Assembly: GCA_013115135.1 (NCBI GenBank)
Contig: JABANP010000170.1
Location: 1 to 64,000 of the forward strand
Length of the DNA stretch: 64,000 bases
Reading direction: 5' to 3'
Origin: Perkinsus olseni
Taxonomy: Eukaryota > Perkinsozoa > Perkinsida > Perkinsidae
In this document: positions 45,291-55,028 of the stretch, in pieces
Numbering within the stretch: the first letter of the stretch is position 1
Layout: every line of letters begins with the position of its first letter
Notes under the pieces: model-generated
Told to the model about the DNA's origin: nothing
Databases searched by the model: none
The model's input: the letters and a program-made list of their open reading frames with translations, nothing else
Made by a program: the position numbers and the translations under genes

Positions 45291-45905
45291 TCATATGACA
45301 TCATACGACGATCCAGAACAGCTAAAATAGATGATTGAGCGATTCAAATCCCGAAAATGAAATCTTGATTCTTCGTATTCGATGACCGGGTCGATCATAA
45401 TAGTATTCCAAGTTGAAATTTCCAACCGAGTCAGAGGTAGTACCTCTGAGGTACTCGTTGCAGTGCAACGGTTGCACAGAGTTTCCCACGTAACATATCG
45501 CCTCTGTATGATCTCCAGGGTGGTCTGGCAGAGTTTTCTTGCCTTGGCAACCACGGTTCTCCCCAGTTCCCCCAATGCCAACGCGTCCTTTTCAGGTAAC
45601 GCTGGTTTTTCCCTCCTAGCTTCAACTTCTTAGCGGCATAGTAGAGATCCTCTAGTCGTGTACGAAAGGCCACACTACTGACGTCTTTGAGAGGGTTTCC
45701 ATTCCGATTACACACATCGTCCCTGAAATACGAATAGAAAATGAGAAGGCTTAGCCTTCAAGGCTAGCCAGGATGGTGTATTCAAGATCACATTTCCAGA
45801 AGATCCGCTCGTGGCCAGGAGACGCAGCAAAGGAAGAACGCTGAGGTAACGCAAGAACTGAAATTTCTTACCCATCGCACGCATATGTTTGATCACGGTG
45901 CTCAT
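45291..45905 (-). CDS. Secreted-protein family member 2, with a frame break
   Basis: The ATG at 45903-45905 (or 45875) gives a signal peptide with FQFLRYLSVLPLLRLLATSG. A splice (acceptor TATTTCAG near 45724) leads to DDVCNRNGNPLKDVSSVAF, then RTRLEDLYYAAKK. Conserved sequence continues in another frame as EARREKPALPEKDALALGEL, VVAKARKLCQTTLEIIQ and YVTWETLCNRC, ending at 45291. The switch at about 45621-45628 needs one extra base and has no intron signals. It is a paralogue of 41997-42454. Either a pseudogene or a sequence error. Confidence 0.5.
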
Positions 45906-46136
45906 TCTTGGGACAATTGAGTAACTTGACTTTCGGTGGGTAAATAGCTCTCTTTCGTTTCGTTTGGCTAGTTTCTCGTCTCGTGCCTCTGTATCATCCC
46001 TACCACGTTAAAGCAAGTTTCTCATCGCATGCCCTCCTCGCGACCCGTCTTGTGTTCGTCAAATCGTGACAGCCTTCGTGTTCGAGTGGAGTAGGGGAGA
46101 GATCTTACTCTCCGTCAAACAGTCTCTTACTCACAA

Positions 46137-49100
46137 ATGGGACCTCAACCTCATCGCTGCTCCTCTTGCGGCAGTACGGTCGTCCGTACGCCCCGCAGCA
46201 GCGTATGCGTGCATTGCTTCGCGCTCGACTGCGCCAACGGTGGTAGCCTGACGATAGGCTCCCTCGGCCACCTTATCAGTACTGGAGAGGCCCTGTGTGG
46301 ATCCTTGAAGCCCGGCATGGTCGCAGAACAGAACCTCAAGGACATCCTACAAGCCGCTAACAACATGGCAAAGGTTGACCTCAACGTGTTGGATAAGGAA
46401 CGGTCGAAAATCATATGCCGGAAAGTCGACAAGTTGAGGGACATCCTCGTGCGGATCGGCAGCATTCTGTTATCTGAGCTCACCGCCGAGGACTGCGAGA
46501 TGCTTCTCAGGGAGTACGTCGTTGACGGTTCGGCCCTCCGACGGCTGGTTCTTGCTCTTGCTCATGAGTGGGGTTCGAAGGCCTCCACTCTGCTACCCTG
46601 GCTCCGGAGACTCTCCCTGCCGCCGAGCCCGTTACTCAACGACTGCCTCGCTGGCCAGATGGATGAGTATCTTCTGGAACTGCTGGATGTTATAATCGAC
46701 GTCCACTCAGAAGAAAGTGGGGGTGCCGACTCCCTCTGGTTCGTCGACTTCGACCTGTCCCTCCGCTTGGTTGACGCCCTCCCTTCAGTCAAAGACTCTG
46801 ACGGCATCCCAGGCGCGTTGCTGCTCCTGGCGAGGTTGTCAAGAGAGGACTATTCACTCACACGCCTGCTGACCACGCCGGAGGGCTGCGTCGCTCCGCC
46901 TGCCGACATCGACAATTTTCGAAATCGGCTTAGTACCGGGCTGACCTCGATCCTGGCCTCTGAGACTACAACGAAGGAGTGCATAATAGGAAGCCTCGAG
47001 TGCGCTTCGACGCTGCTGACTCCTCAGGAGCATCGTCCCGCTGACTACAGAGCCCACCACAGGCCATGTGAATGGGCCGCTGAGCTCCTATCATCATCGA
47101 ACGACCCCGACGTTGTAGCAGCTGCAGGCGCCTGCGTGTTATCGTTCCTGCGGGCAGATCCTGTCCTGGCGACCAGTCTGAAGGGTTGCATATGCCCGGC
47201 TGCCTTGGTACGTCTCGCGAAGGAAACAAGTCAGTGCCCCTCGATTCTCGCAACGCTTGCGGAAGTCGTCTTATTAACATGTGAACAACAACCCCACTGC
47301 CTTCCCGACATGGTGCGTGCTGGTGTCGCCCTGGCACGAGTGGGTGACCTGACGAAGAGCCACAGAATCCTTCAGATGGCAGCTAACTACAGTAGCTGCC
47401 TCAGACCTGGTCAATCAACAGAGTTGCTCAACGCCGTTACCGACTCTCTCCGTAGCGGCATCATCGACATCTCCATCCTCATCCCCTGCCTAGAGGCCGC
47501 CATCGTCCTCCAGCCACCTCTGTCCCCCGAGGAAGGGGCGAGGATGGTTCACTCTTTGCTCGATGCTTCGGCTAAGAGCCGCTCCGTAAGCGAGGGGGTC
47601 GCAGTCTGCTCTAAACTCGCCGACCAGCTGCATGAGGATACTGAACTACCCGGGATTCGCGAGCTCTTTATGGGCTCGTCGGAACTTCGACTCGCCATTT
47701 TGAGTGTCGATGGTGCTGGCAAGCTCGCTAGGTCGGTCCTCGATGGCACTCTGCCAACGCCTCTCTTGCACTCACCAACTTCCGTAAAGGGTTTGTCCTG
47801 CCCTCCCACCGCCATACAGTGGCAGTTGGCCTTGACCATGTCGCCCCAGTTGGATAGGACCAGAGCCGTGTGTCTGCTTGCGTGGCTGTTCTTCGAGGTT
47901 TACGAATGTGGTGGTGACGTCGAGCTCCCGCTGACTGCCACTGCATACCTGAACGCCTGTGACGTGGACTTCAACCTCGGCCTCTTACTAGCAGCTCTTC
48001 ACGCATCAATCAAGCACTCGGCATCGCGAGCCTCCCTTATCGATGCGCGGTCTATGGCGAGCCCCTCATGGGAAGTGGAAGACTGCACTCTGCATGCCCC
48101 AGAGGTCATCGCTACCATTATCAGCTTCTTGTCCGCTGATGTTGAGACTGCTGGCCCTCTCGCTTGCCGAAGGCTTTTAGCGGTCTTGTCCGCGCTGGTC
48201 AGCAAGAGGCCACAGCTCGGCCGAGATCATCGTATCGTTGAAGTCGCCTCTCAATGCCTCAATCGGGCCGGGCAATCGCTTGAAGAAGACCGACTATTAG
48301 CACATGCCATGAGACAGCTGGTAGCAGCCGTGCCGACGGCGAGCTTAGATTTGTGTGTCCAAGGTCCTTTCATCATCAAAGCCCTCTCCTCTGTTGGACT
48401 CTCCTCTCTCCCCTTCGACGTCACAGTTTGCGAGGATCTTCTCTTTCTGCTCAGCCATTGCCTCGAGGGCAGTCGCTCCGATACGGCCCAAAGTCGAATC
48501 ATGGCGTCAATGCTGAGATCCTGCGTTCACGATCTCGCGAGGTTCCTGTGCTCGGCGAACGATGAGGTGCTCAGCCCTGCAGCCCCTCTGTTGTTGAGAG
48601 TCTGCACTCAAGCCTCCCTACACAGCCGTGCCGAACCCGACCCGTATGTGATGGCGCTGGCCGAGCGATCCGAGTCGGGGGTCTACGGCGTCTCCTATTT
48701 GCTATCAGTTTCTGCACTCCCCTCTGCCTCTGCATTTTCTTTTGTCCCTCCAACGGTGGGCGTCGAGCGAGCTCAATGGTTCCTCCAGTGGGCTCGGCTC
48801 CTCTTAGCGGTCAACTCGGCCAGTCGAGTCGACTCTGACCTCATCCAGTCGTTACTGGTCCCTGTCTGCGAGACGGTCGTCGTAGCTATAGAACAGGTGC
48901 CCTGCCCAGTTGCCGTGCTGGTCAGTGCCACTGCCCTCTGGGTGACCCTCCGTTCCTTCTCTGAACGAGCTCTGGACTCCCTCTCTCAGGAGGCCGCCTT
49001 GAGCGCCATCGCCTCTCGTGGTGACTGCTCCCAAGTCGCCTTGTTAGTGTTGATTCTCTCTATCGTGGTCGACCCGCCCATGTGGTTCGATCTTCCTTCA

Positions 49101-49367
49101 TTTGTACACCAACTCGTCCAACCGTTGATCAATCAGATAAGCTCAGTCGGCAGCACAATGGCGCTGGCCAGGCGTATCCTTCGAGAGCTGCTCCACCTCG
49201 AGCTACTGCCCGTCGGGGCCGTCCCTGTTGTTATGAGGTTGCTGGGAAAGTTTGAAGGTGTTGAAGGAGTCTCTGACGGCACTAATACCGGTGATGACTG
49301 GGCGTCAACAACATGCATTGTTCTTGCTAATAGAATCTGCTCGGCTCTCGTAGAGGGCGAATCTTAG
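46137..49367 (+). CDS. Large intronless protein with N-terminal zinc ribbon, 1076 residues
   Basis: Not recognised as a named family. A single open frame from the ATG at 46137 to TAG at 49365-49367 has no splice gaps, unlike most genes here. Cys8, Cys11, Cys24 and Cys27 (CSSC, then CVHC) form a CX2C-X12-CX2C zinc-ribbon pattern. The remainder is Leu/Ala-rich amphipathic helices, for example LRRLVLALAHEWGSKASTLL, LLSCLEAAIVLQPPLSPEEG-like and PLLLRVCTQASLHSRAEP, resembling an ARM/HEAT-type solenoid scaffold. There is no signal peptide. A broken copy of its 3' part lies 2 kb upstream. The lack of introns suggests a retrocopy origin or a gene class under different intron dynamics. Function is unknown. 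Confidence 0.85.
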   Translation: MGPQPHRCSSCGSTVVRTPRSSVCVHCFALDCANGGSLTIGSLGHLISTGEALCGSLKPGMVAEQNLKDILQAANNMAKVDLNVLDKERSKIICRKVDKLRDILVRIGSILLSELTAEDCEMLLREYVVDGSALRRLVLALAHEWGSKASTLLPWLRRLSLPPSPLLNDCLAGQMDEYLLELLDVIIDVHSEESGGADSLWFVDFDLSLRLVDALPSVKDSDGIPGALLLLARLSREDYSLTRLLTTPEGCVAPPADIDNFRNRLSTGLTSILASETTTKECIIGSLECASTLLTPQEHRPADYRAHHRPCEWAAELLSSSNDPDVVAAAGACVLSFLRADPVLATSLKGCICPAALVRLAKETSQCPSILATLAEVVLLTCEQQPHCLPDMVRAGVALARVGDLTKSHRILQMAANYSSCLRPGQSTELLNAVTDSLRSGIIDISILIPCLEAAIVLQPPLSPEEGARMVHSLLDASAKSRSVSEGVAVCSKLADQLHEDTELPGIRELFMGSSELRLAILSVDGAGKLARSVLDGTLPTPLLHSPTSVKGLSCPPTAIQWQLALTMSPQLDRTRAVCLLAWLFFEVYECGGDVELPLTATAYLNACDVDFNLGLLLAALHASIKHSASRASLIDARSMASPSWEVEDCTLHAPEVIATIISFLSADVETAGPLACRRLLAVLSALVSKRPQLGRDHRIVEVASQCLNRAGQSLEEDRLLAHAMRQLVAAVPTASLDLCVQGPFIIKALSSVGLSSLPFDVTVCEDLLFLLSHCLEGSRSDTAQSRIMASMLRSCVHDLARFLCSANDEVLSPAAPLLLRVCTQASLHSRAEPDPYVMALAERSESGVYGVSYLLSVSALPSASAFSFVPPTVGVERAQWFLQWARLLLAVNSASRVDSDLIQSLLVPVCETVVVAIEQVPCPVAVLVSATALWVTLRSFSERALDSLSQEAALSAIASRGDCSQVALLVLILSIVVDPPMWFDLPSFVHQLVQPLINQISSVGSTMALARRILRELLHLELLPVGAVPVVMRLLGKFEGVEGVSDGTNTGDDWASTTCIVLANRICSALVEGES

Positions 49368-49567
49368 TGAGGATTCGAGTTGTGTTATTCAGTGACAACA
49401 ACACGACAACCAGCTCGGTGAAACATGACGCTAATTCGGTTGATGAAAGAACGAACACTCGGAGTCGAATGAATCCTCCCACGGGTCGTCCACTGGGGGA
49501 GGAGGCTTCGCTTCGCTGTCCCTCCTGAGAATAAGAAGCTCGCGGTTTCTACCGGCTTCGACGGGTC

Positions 49568-50833
49568 TCACAAGTAATCAGCCAGCGCGGTGGCGATGCT
49601 GCCTCGGCAACTATCGAAGAATTCAGATTCCAGCATTTGACGGGCGTGTGTGTATCGGAGCCGAGGGTCGTAGCGGAAGGCTCCGGCCAGCATAGGGAGG
49701 GCGGCTGGAGGCAGTCGGGGGATCTGATAACATAAGAATCGACCCTGTCGAGCCCAACTGGCCCAGGAGATACTCACATCTGCCGCTAGTCTAACAGACC
49801 AGCTCTGCTCGCTCTCAACTGCGTTTCGGGCGAAGGGGATTTTGCCGTAGTCTGGCAAAAGCATTGCCGCTGGCCAATAGCGGAGATCATCTCCGAGGAA
49901 ATCTGTCGGCCGATCCTTTCGAGGGACCACCAAAGGGCTTCCGCCGAAACGTTTGTAGAGGAGGAAAAGTTGCTGTATTTCGGTCTGGCCTGAAACCGCT
50001 GAGTCGATTCCGACGGGAATGGCAGTTGGCTGACCGGCGATGAGGGGTTGGCCGCGGTACATCTCGCAGAGGATACATGCGGCGGCCCAGATATCGCAGC
50101 TCGAGGTTTGAATCTCCGTGCCCAGCAGGATCTCAGGGGACTGGTACCTGGGAGGAGCGATGGGAACCTCCTTGAAGAGAGGGAAGAAGCCACCAGCGTG
50201 TCGCCACTTCCCGAGTGATGGGTGGTATGCACTCCTTGTCCTCCCCTGACGCCCTCGCCAGCCCGAAGTCGCAGAGGACTACTCGGCCGTCTCTGATAGA
50301 GCGATGGTAGACGACTCGGCATGGCGGCAGCTCACCCGTCCAGGAGGATATTGCCGGGCTTCAAGTCCCGATGCATGATACCAGCATCGTGGACGAAGGA
50401 GAGACCGTTGAGAATATCCCGACAGATGAGCTTGATCAGGGATGGTGGTAGAGGAGGGTTGCCTGGAAGAAGGTCGTTGGCGACCAATCACCGAGCCTAC
50501 GGTCCATGAGGCTGTCGAGGTCCATGTCGTAAAGCCGCAGTTGCAGGACGAGGCAGTGGCCCTCAAAGCGGTGGCCGAAGAGGTCGATGATGTTGGGATG
50601 GTGAGAGAGGAGACGAAGGATGAATAGCTCCCTCAAGGCCCCCTTCAAGGACTGAATCCCCAGACCTGATGAGGGCATCTTGACGGCGACCGGCCAAGGG
50701 CGGTGGTACCCGAAGTGCTGGTGTGGATCTTCTTCTCGGCTATGGACTCGCCTCGGTGGGGATCGTCAAGCTTGAGAACAGTAGAGAAGCGTCCGGCGCC
50801 GATTTTGACGATGGGCGGCCTGTTGATCGCCAT
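49568..50833 (-). CDS. CDK-like (CMGC) protein kinase
   Basis: The ATG at 50831-50833 gives MAINRPPIVKIGAGRFSTVL (glycine loop), then AEKKI with the ATP Lys. A splice leads to LRELFILRLLSHHPNIIDLF (C helix), LYDMDLDSL and VHDAGIMHRDLKPGNILLDG (catalytic loop). RVVLCDFGLARA (DFG) follows, then TREVATRW spliced to YQSPEILLGTE, the CMGC activation-loop end (WYxxPE). SCDIWAAACILCEMYRG follows, and the last exon ends ALADYL with TGA at 49568-49570. The Gly-Ala-Gly-Arg-Phe loop and the HRDLKPGN, SPE and CDIWA motifs fit a cyclin-dependent or MAK-like kinase. No PSTAIRE helix is seen. Introns are about 31-60 nt. Confidence 0.9.
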
Positions 50834-50883
50834 CGGAGTATCTTAGGTCGAACCGTGCTCGCTGGACGTGCCCCCTAGTCAGT

Positions 50884-50974
50884 GAACAAATTCTGGAACC
50901 CAGAATCGATCTCGGATTTTCTACGAGTAGCGGTCCAGGATCGATTCTGAGTTTCAGAACTGGCTCGTGAACAC
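50884..50974. repeat. MITE-like element, copy B, with terminal inverted repeats
   Basis: Imperfect inverted arms: GTGAACAAATTCTGGAACCC at the left and, on the other strand, GTTCACGAGCCAGTTCTGAA from the right. The inner arm CAGAATCGAT pairs with ATCGATTCTG. It shares the TTCTGAAACTCAGA block with 14603-14680. It sits about 50 bp upstream of the CDK-like kinase start. Confidence 0.6.
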
Positions 50975-51020
50975 AAAGCCTATCCTTCAATGAAGCGTGA
51001 CGGTCGTTCATGGTGTCTCA

Positions 51021-51829
51021 TTCATTGTTCATCAACCGCTCTAGTGTAGCCTTCCTCTCCATCTCAAGTGCCTCCATACCTCGCCTGACCAGCACCAATC
51101 GTCGCGCTGCCTTCACGACTGCCTCCCCTCACCGATGCTCCTCCACACGAGCCAGCTCCCTCCTCTTCTCCGCAAGAACTGTCTGCAAGTGGGCGACTCT
51201 GAAGACCGTCACAGCAAACACCGACTCCCGCAGGCATCGCACTTTCTCTCTCGACCTTCGTCCCGCTCCATAGCCGTCATAGTCCGAGCCCCGATGACCC
51301 TCAACCTGATCAACACGAACTCCTCGCCTCGAAGAAGCACTGTCTGGCTACCGAGCTTCGTCAATCTGCTGAGCTTGGGCAGCTAGGTGGCTAACAACCG
51401 CACCGACAACTTCGTTGAACCGAGAGGATTCTGAAAGGTAATATACTGACAACGCCGCCGGACGAGGGCTTCCCTCACTCGTGGAGAATTCGACAGATGT
51501 ATCGCGGAGGTCCGTACTGTGAATGTAGGCGTCCTCGGGGAGGACCCTTAACCGATTGGCTGAATCGAAGCTCACTGTCACATCGGTGTCAATCATGATG
51601 ACAAGATAATCAAATGAGGAGCGACTGACACTGGCCCGTGGGCCGTTCACTTCCCCCAAGCCAATGATCTCCCAGTGACCACTCGAGTTTCCGATATTGG
51701 ATGACGGAGTATGGTAGTTGATGAATTAATAGTCGATCGGTCAACAGCAACACCATCGGAGATTCTCTTAACCCCGCGCCCTACGAAGAGAACATGCACA
51801 TATTCCCAAAGGGGCCTCGCAAGTCCCAT
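51021..51829 (-). CDS. Unknown protein, several exons, with an in-frame TGA
   Basis: Not recognised. The ATG at 51827-51829 gives MGLARPLWEYVHVLFVGRGV. Next come SSGHWEIIGLGEVNGPRAS, SFDYLVIMIDTDVTVSFDSA, RVLPEDAYIHSTDLRDTSV and RFNEVVGAVVSHLAAQAQQ (down to about 51350). A C-terminal helical part reads HLQTVLAEKRRELARVEEHR, an in-frame TGA at 51129-51131, then GEAVVKAARRLVLVRRGMEA, ending MNNE at 51021. The charged helix reads straight through the TGA. The end could instead be at the TGA, or at 51348 where another frame stops after QIDEAR. Limits are uncertain. Confidence 0.5.
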
Positions 51830-51960
51830 CGACTGTCACGACTTACCAACTCAACAACTGTGAGAACCACACATTAGGCCATCACCTTGATCTCTAATCC
51901 ACGATCAGCACGACGTTCCGTGGATAATACAACCTAATTACTCTAACCTAACGATATCGT

Positions 51961-52826
51961 CTACTGTGCGGCAACAGCATTGGCGGCCGGGGGGGCCGGG
52001 GGAGGAGCCGCCACAGGCGACGCAGCAGCAGAAGCGGCGGCGTTGGGGATGGCCTTCTGGACGGGAAGGAAGAGCTTGAACTCCGGAGGCAACTCCTCCT
52101 CGCTGAGAGTGCAACAAAGCATGGAGAGCAGCAACGCTGCGGACGAGGAAGATACCTGTAGAGACGGTCCGAAAAGTAAACCCTTCTGATGCGGCAATTG
52201 GCGTGAAGTTGAATCGCCAAAGTCTCGATGTAGTTGGTGCCATAGGCCCTCCTGGTGAAATCAGAGAGGTTGAACTGAAGAGATGGTATCGAGCGATGAT
52301 ACTCGCGTGGAATGGCGGCTCACTTGAATCTGGTTCCAGCCTTCATCAAGTCTCATCGGCATCGTGCAGATGAAGGGCTTCACTCGGGTCGTCCTCTGAT
52401 AGTTCGACGCCCGGAACCTCCGACGAATGCCCTTGTCGTCAAGAACGGCAACTTCGAAGGTGAAGTACTTTTTCAACTGACAAGAACAAGATCAAGATGA
52501 ATCGTAAAGGGACCCGAGAGGCCAACTCACGTTCTTAATTATCATCACCAAAAATGGCAACTTGATTCCGAGAGTCTTCCGCGGGTCAGCAGGGCACTTG
52601 ATGAAAGTAGTGGCAACATTGGTGCCCATAATCTCCAATACCTGCAGAGAGAGATCTCGACGCTTCCAAGCAGCATGTGAAGACCACTCACGCTCGATTG
52701 AATGTCCGAATCGGTGAGGCGCTTGATGTGGCCGTTCCTGACTTGGTCAGCCCAGATCTGCAGAGGCTTGCTGCCCACCGAGTACAGCACCGAGAGAAAT
52801 CCAGACTGGAAAGTGTTCTTGAACAT
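51961..52826 (-). CDS. CFAP20: CFAP20, cilia- and flagella-associated protein 20
   Basis: CFAP20 is a conserved inner-junction protein of axonemal doublet microtubules. The ATG at 52824-52826 gives [20 protein letters not shown], then KVRN-like [18 protein letters not shown] splice leads to [20 protein letters not shown] and [14 protein letters not shown], then [40 protein letters not shown] and [28 protein letters not shown] and [18 protein letters not shown] then splice across a 53-nt intron to [16 protein letters not shown]. It is near-identical to family members over its length. The odd part is an Ala/Pro-rich tail after the normal C-terminus, ending at TAG 51961-51963. It implies a flagellated life stage. 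Confidence 0.97.
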
Positions 52827-53161
52827 GTTTAATGAACGCCAATGTTACTTAGACGCGAACAGGTTTAACGTGAACTCGAGAACCGTTTCCTCGGATCTTG
52901 CGCACAGCGATGAAAATGCTGCTTCGCTCCGCTAGGGTCGCGGGCCGCGACTCGCGGCGTGCGCTTTTAACAAAGAGGCCCGAGTGTTGGCGCGTGCCGC
53001 GTGACGCGGGAACTCGTTGATTTATTGTTGTCCCCCCTATAGCGCTTTTCGTTCACACGGCTCTTCCTCAGGATCTTACCGAATCAGTCATTTGAGCTGT
53101 CACAGTCAGAAGTCTTGTCGTTCTGCCTCTTGCTAGTATCATCCTAACTAGTATTATCGCC

Positions 53162-54468
53162 ATGGACAATCCACCACTACCACCACCTAATTTCATGAAG
53201 GGTGAGCACCAGATGTGTCCCCGGGGAGCTTATTGTTCGTCTGCCCTCAGGTTCCCGTATGAGAGCCCACACCATCGCTTCTAGTGGGCAGCAAAGCCTT
53301 CCTACTACCGCCAAGACCTTTCGACGTCCCCGTTGTGTTTCGTCCTCTGTCGGTGGGACAGGGTTCGCACACAAGCAAGTCCCTCGGAGGGTAAGCCCAT
53401 CGTCATCAGTCCTCTGTCAATGCTTCTTATCAGATCGATCTCACCAACCAGGCCTTGGCCAACTCCGACTCTGTAGCATATCCAACAACCCTGATGCTGC
53501 GTAACATACCGAATCGCTACACGCAAGGTGAAGTGCTAGCCGAGATCGATGGGGAGCTGGGCTTCAAGGGAACGTGAGTTCGCTACTCCTGTTGCTGCTC
53601 TCGGTGAGCAGTTCCTGCCAGGTACGACTTCTTTTATATGCCTACGGACGTTCAGAACAAGTGCAATGTCGGCTATGGTTTTATCAATTTCCGAACCGCT
53701 ACTGACTGCACCCTCTTCCAAGATGCCTTCGAGAAGTATCATTTTCGCAAATTCAACTCGAAAAAGATCGGCAAAGTAAGTGAACGGCGACAGCTCTCGA
53801 GCCGTCCCTGTAATGCTTATCATCGTTAGACGTGTTTTGGACACATCCAAGGCCTCAAGGCTAACATCTCTCACTTTAAGAAGGCTCATGTTGGCAATTG
53901 GGATGCTGATCGCCCTTTGGTCTTCCTTGAAGATGGTCGGGTGGTCAGTGTCCGCGTAGCGGCATCAATTCTGCCGCTTCGCCGACCCACACAACCAAGC
54001 ACACAGGAGGTTCTCAAGATCTCAGTTATCGACACTCGTATCGGGGCACAGGACTCTCCCGAGCCAGTGACTTCTGCTGCTGCTGCTACTACTCTTTCGG
54101 CGACCGGTGTTGGAAGTCATCACCGCTCTCTACCTCAAAAGTCGGCATGGACGAGTACCTTTGATATCGCGAGTCTAGATTGTGACTTGGATTTTTGTCG
54201 AGGATCACCCGCATCGGGTGGAAGTACAATAGACGACATTTTCGCGGACGTCGAGGACATGGTACCTCGCCGCCGTGACCACTCTCTAAGCGTCGATGAT
54301 ATGATATATAGAAAAAAGTTTATAGATATACCTTTAGAGATACCGGGTGGAATTCCTGATATGAACATTGACGTCTTGCCTCGTGGTGCTAGTCATCATC
54401 ATCCTTATGATCTTAATACGGCAAAGAGCCCTATTGTGACCGGCCTGATTTCGCCTTGGTCATGGTGA
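53162..54468 (+). CDS. Mei2-like RNA-binding protein (RRM_2)
   Basis: The ATG at 53162 gives MDNPPLPPPNFMK, then an intron. The RRM starts TTLMLRNIPNRYTQGEVLAE. A 48-nt intron leads to YDFFYMPTDVQNKCNVGYGF continuing INFRTATDCTLFQDAFEKY, and another leads to TCFGHIQGLKANISHFKKAH. LMLRNIPNRY and NKCNVGYGFINF are the signature of the Mei2 C-terminal RRM, which binds RNA in meiotic and developmental control in fungi and plants. Only one RRM is present. A disordered tail follows, with SLDCDLDFCRG, STIDDIFADVEDM and IDIPLEIPGGIPDMNID, ending SPWSW with TGA at 54466-54468. Plants and fission yeast carry two or three RRMs, so this is a short form. Confidence 0.9.
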
Positions 54469-54686
54469 TTCTAGCACTTTGATGATCATCGTGGTCAGTC
54501 TATCTACCATTGATCATTAAAGATCAGCGACTCCTGGACTACGACCTATTCTTCCTACTCGAAGGTTCTCCCGCCATTATCGGCTATTATCACGATCCCT
54601 TCACGTAGAGCAGCATCACCACACTTCACCACTATTGGAGTCTTCTTGACTGGCTTCAGCCGCGTCTGATACAGATGACAGTATCA

Positions 54687-54693
54687 CCACCAC
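54687..54693. repeat. Target-site duplication CCACCAC, left
   Basis: Matches 60839-60845 exactly and lies directly outside the extra inverted tail, so the tail was part of what was inserted. Confidence 0.8.
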
Positions 54694-54767
54694 TGTGCAG
54701 CGCCAGCCGGGCGCGAGCTGTTAGCGTCGTGAGTTCGCTCGCCTGTGACGCCAGATTATACATACCA
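54694..54767. repeat. Inverted copy of the LTR end attached outside the 3' LTR
   Basis: Positions 54694 to about 54757 are the exact reverse complement of the 5' end of the LTR (compare 54908-54972), followed by the short spacer ACATACCA and then the 3' LTR. The insertion therefore has about 64-bp terminal inverted repeats, which is not normal for an LTR element. Confidence 0.9.
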
Positions 54768-54972
54768 TGTAGCATCTCGGATTCCAAAGCACTACTGTTG
54801 GAACGCAACATAAGTCGAGAGGTATATGTCTGCAGCTGATGATGATGTGCAGAGAGGGTAAAAACGAGACTGAGCAAGTCTCCAATGAAAAATGAGCTAT
54901 CGATCAATAATCTGGCGTCACAGGCGAGCGAACTCACGACGCTAACAGCTCGCGCCCGGCTGGCGCTGCACA
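54768..54972 (-). repeat. 3' LTR, 205 bp
   Basis: Starts TGTGCAGCGCC and ends GATGCTACA on the element strand. Base-for-base equal to 60634-60838 as read here. Confidence 0.95.
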
Positions 54973-55028
54973 TCCCCCCTTAGCGACGGACGTTAGCGAG
55001 CCCATGTGACTCTAGCCACTTAGCTACT

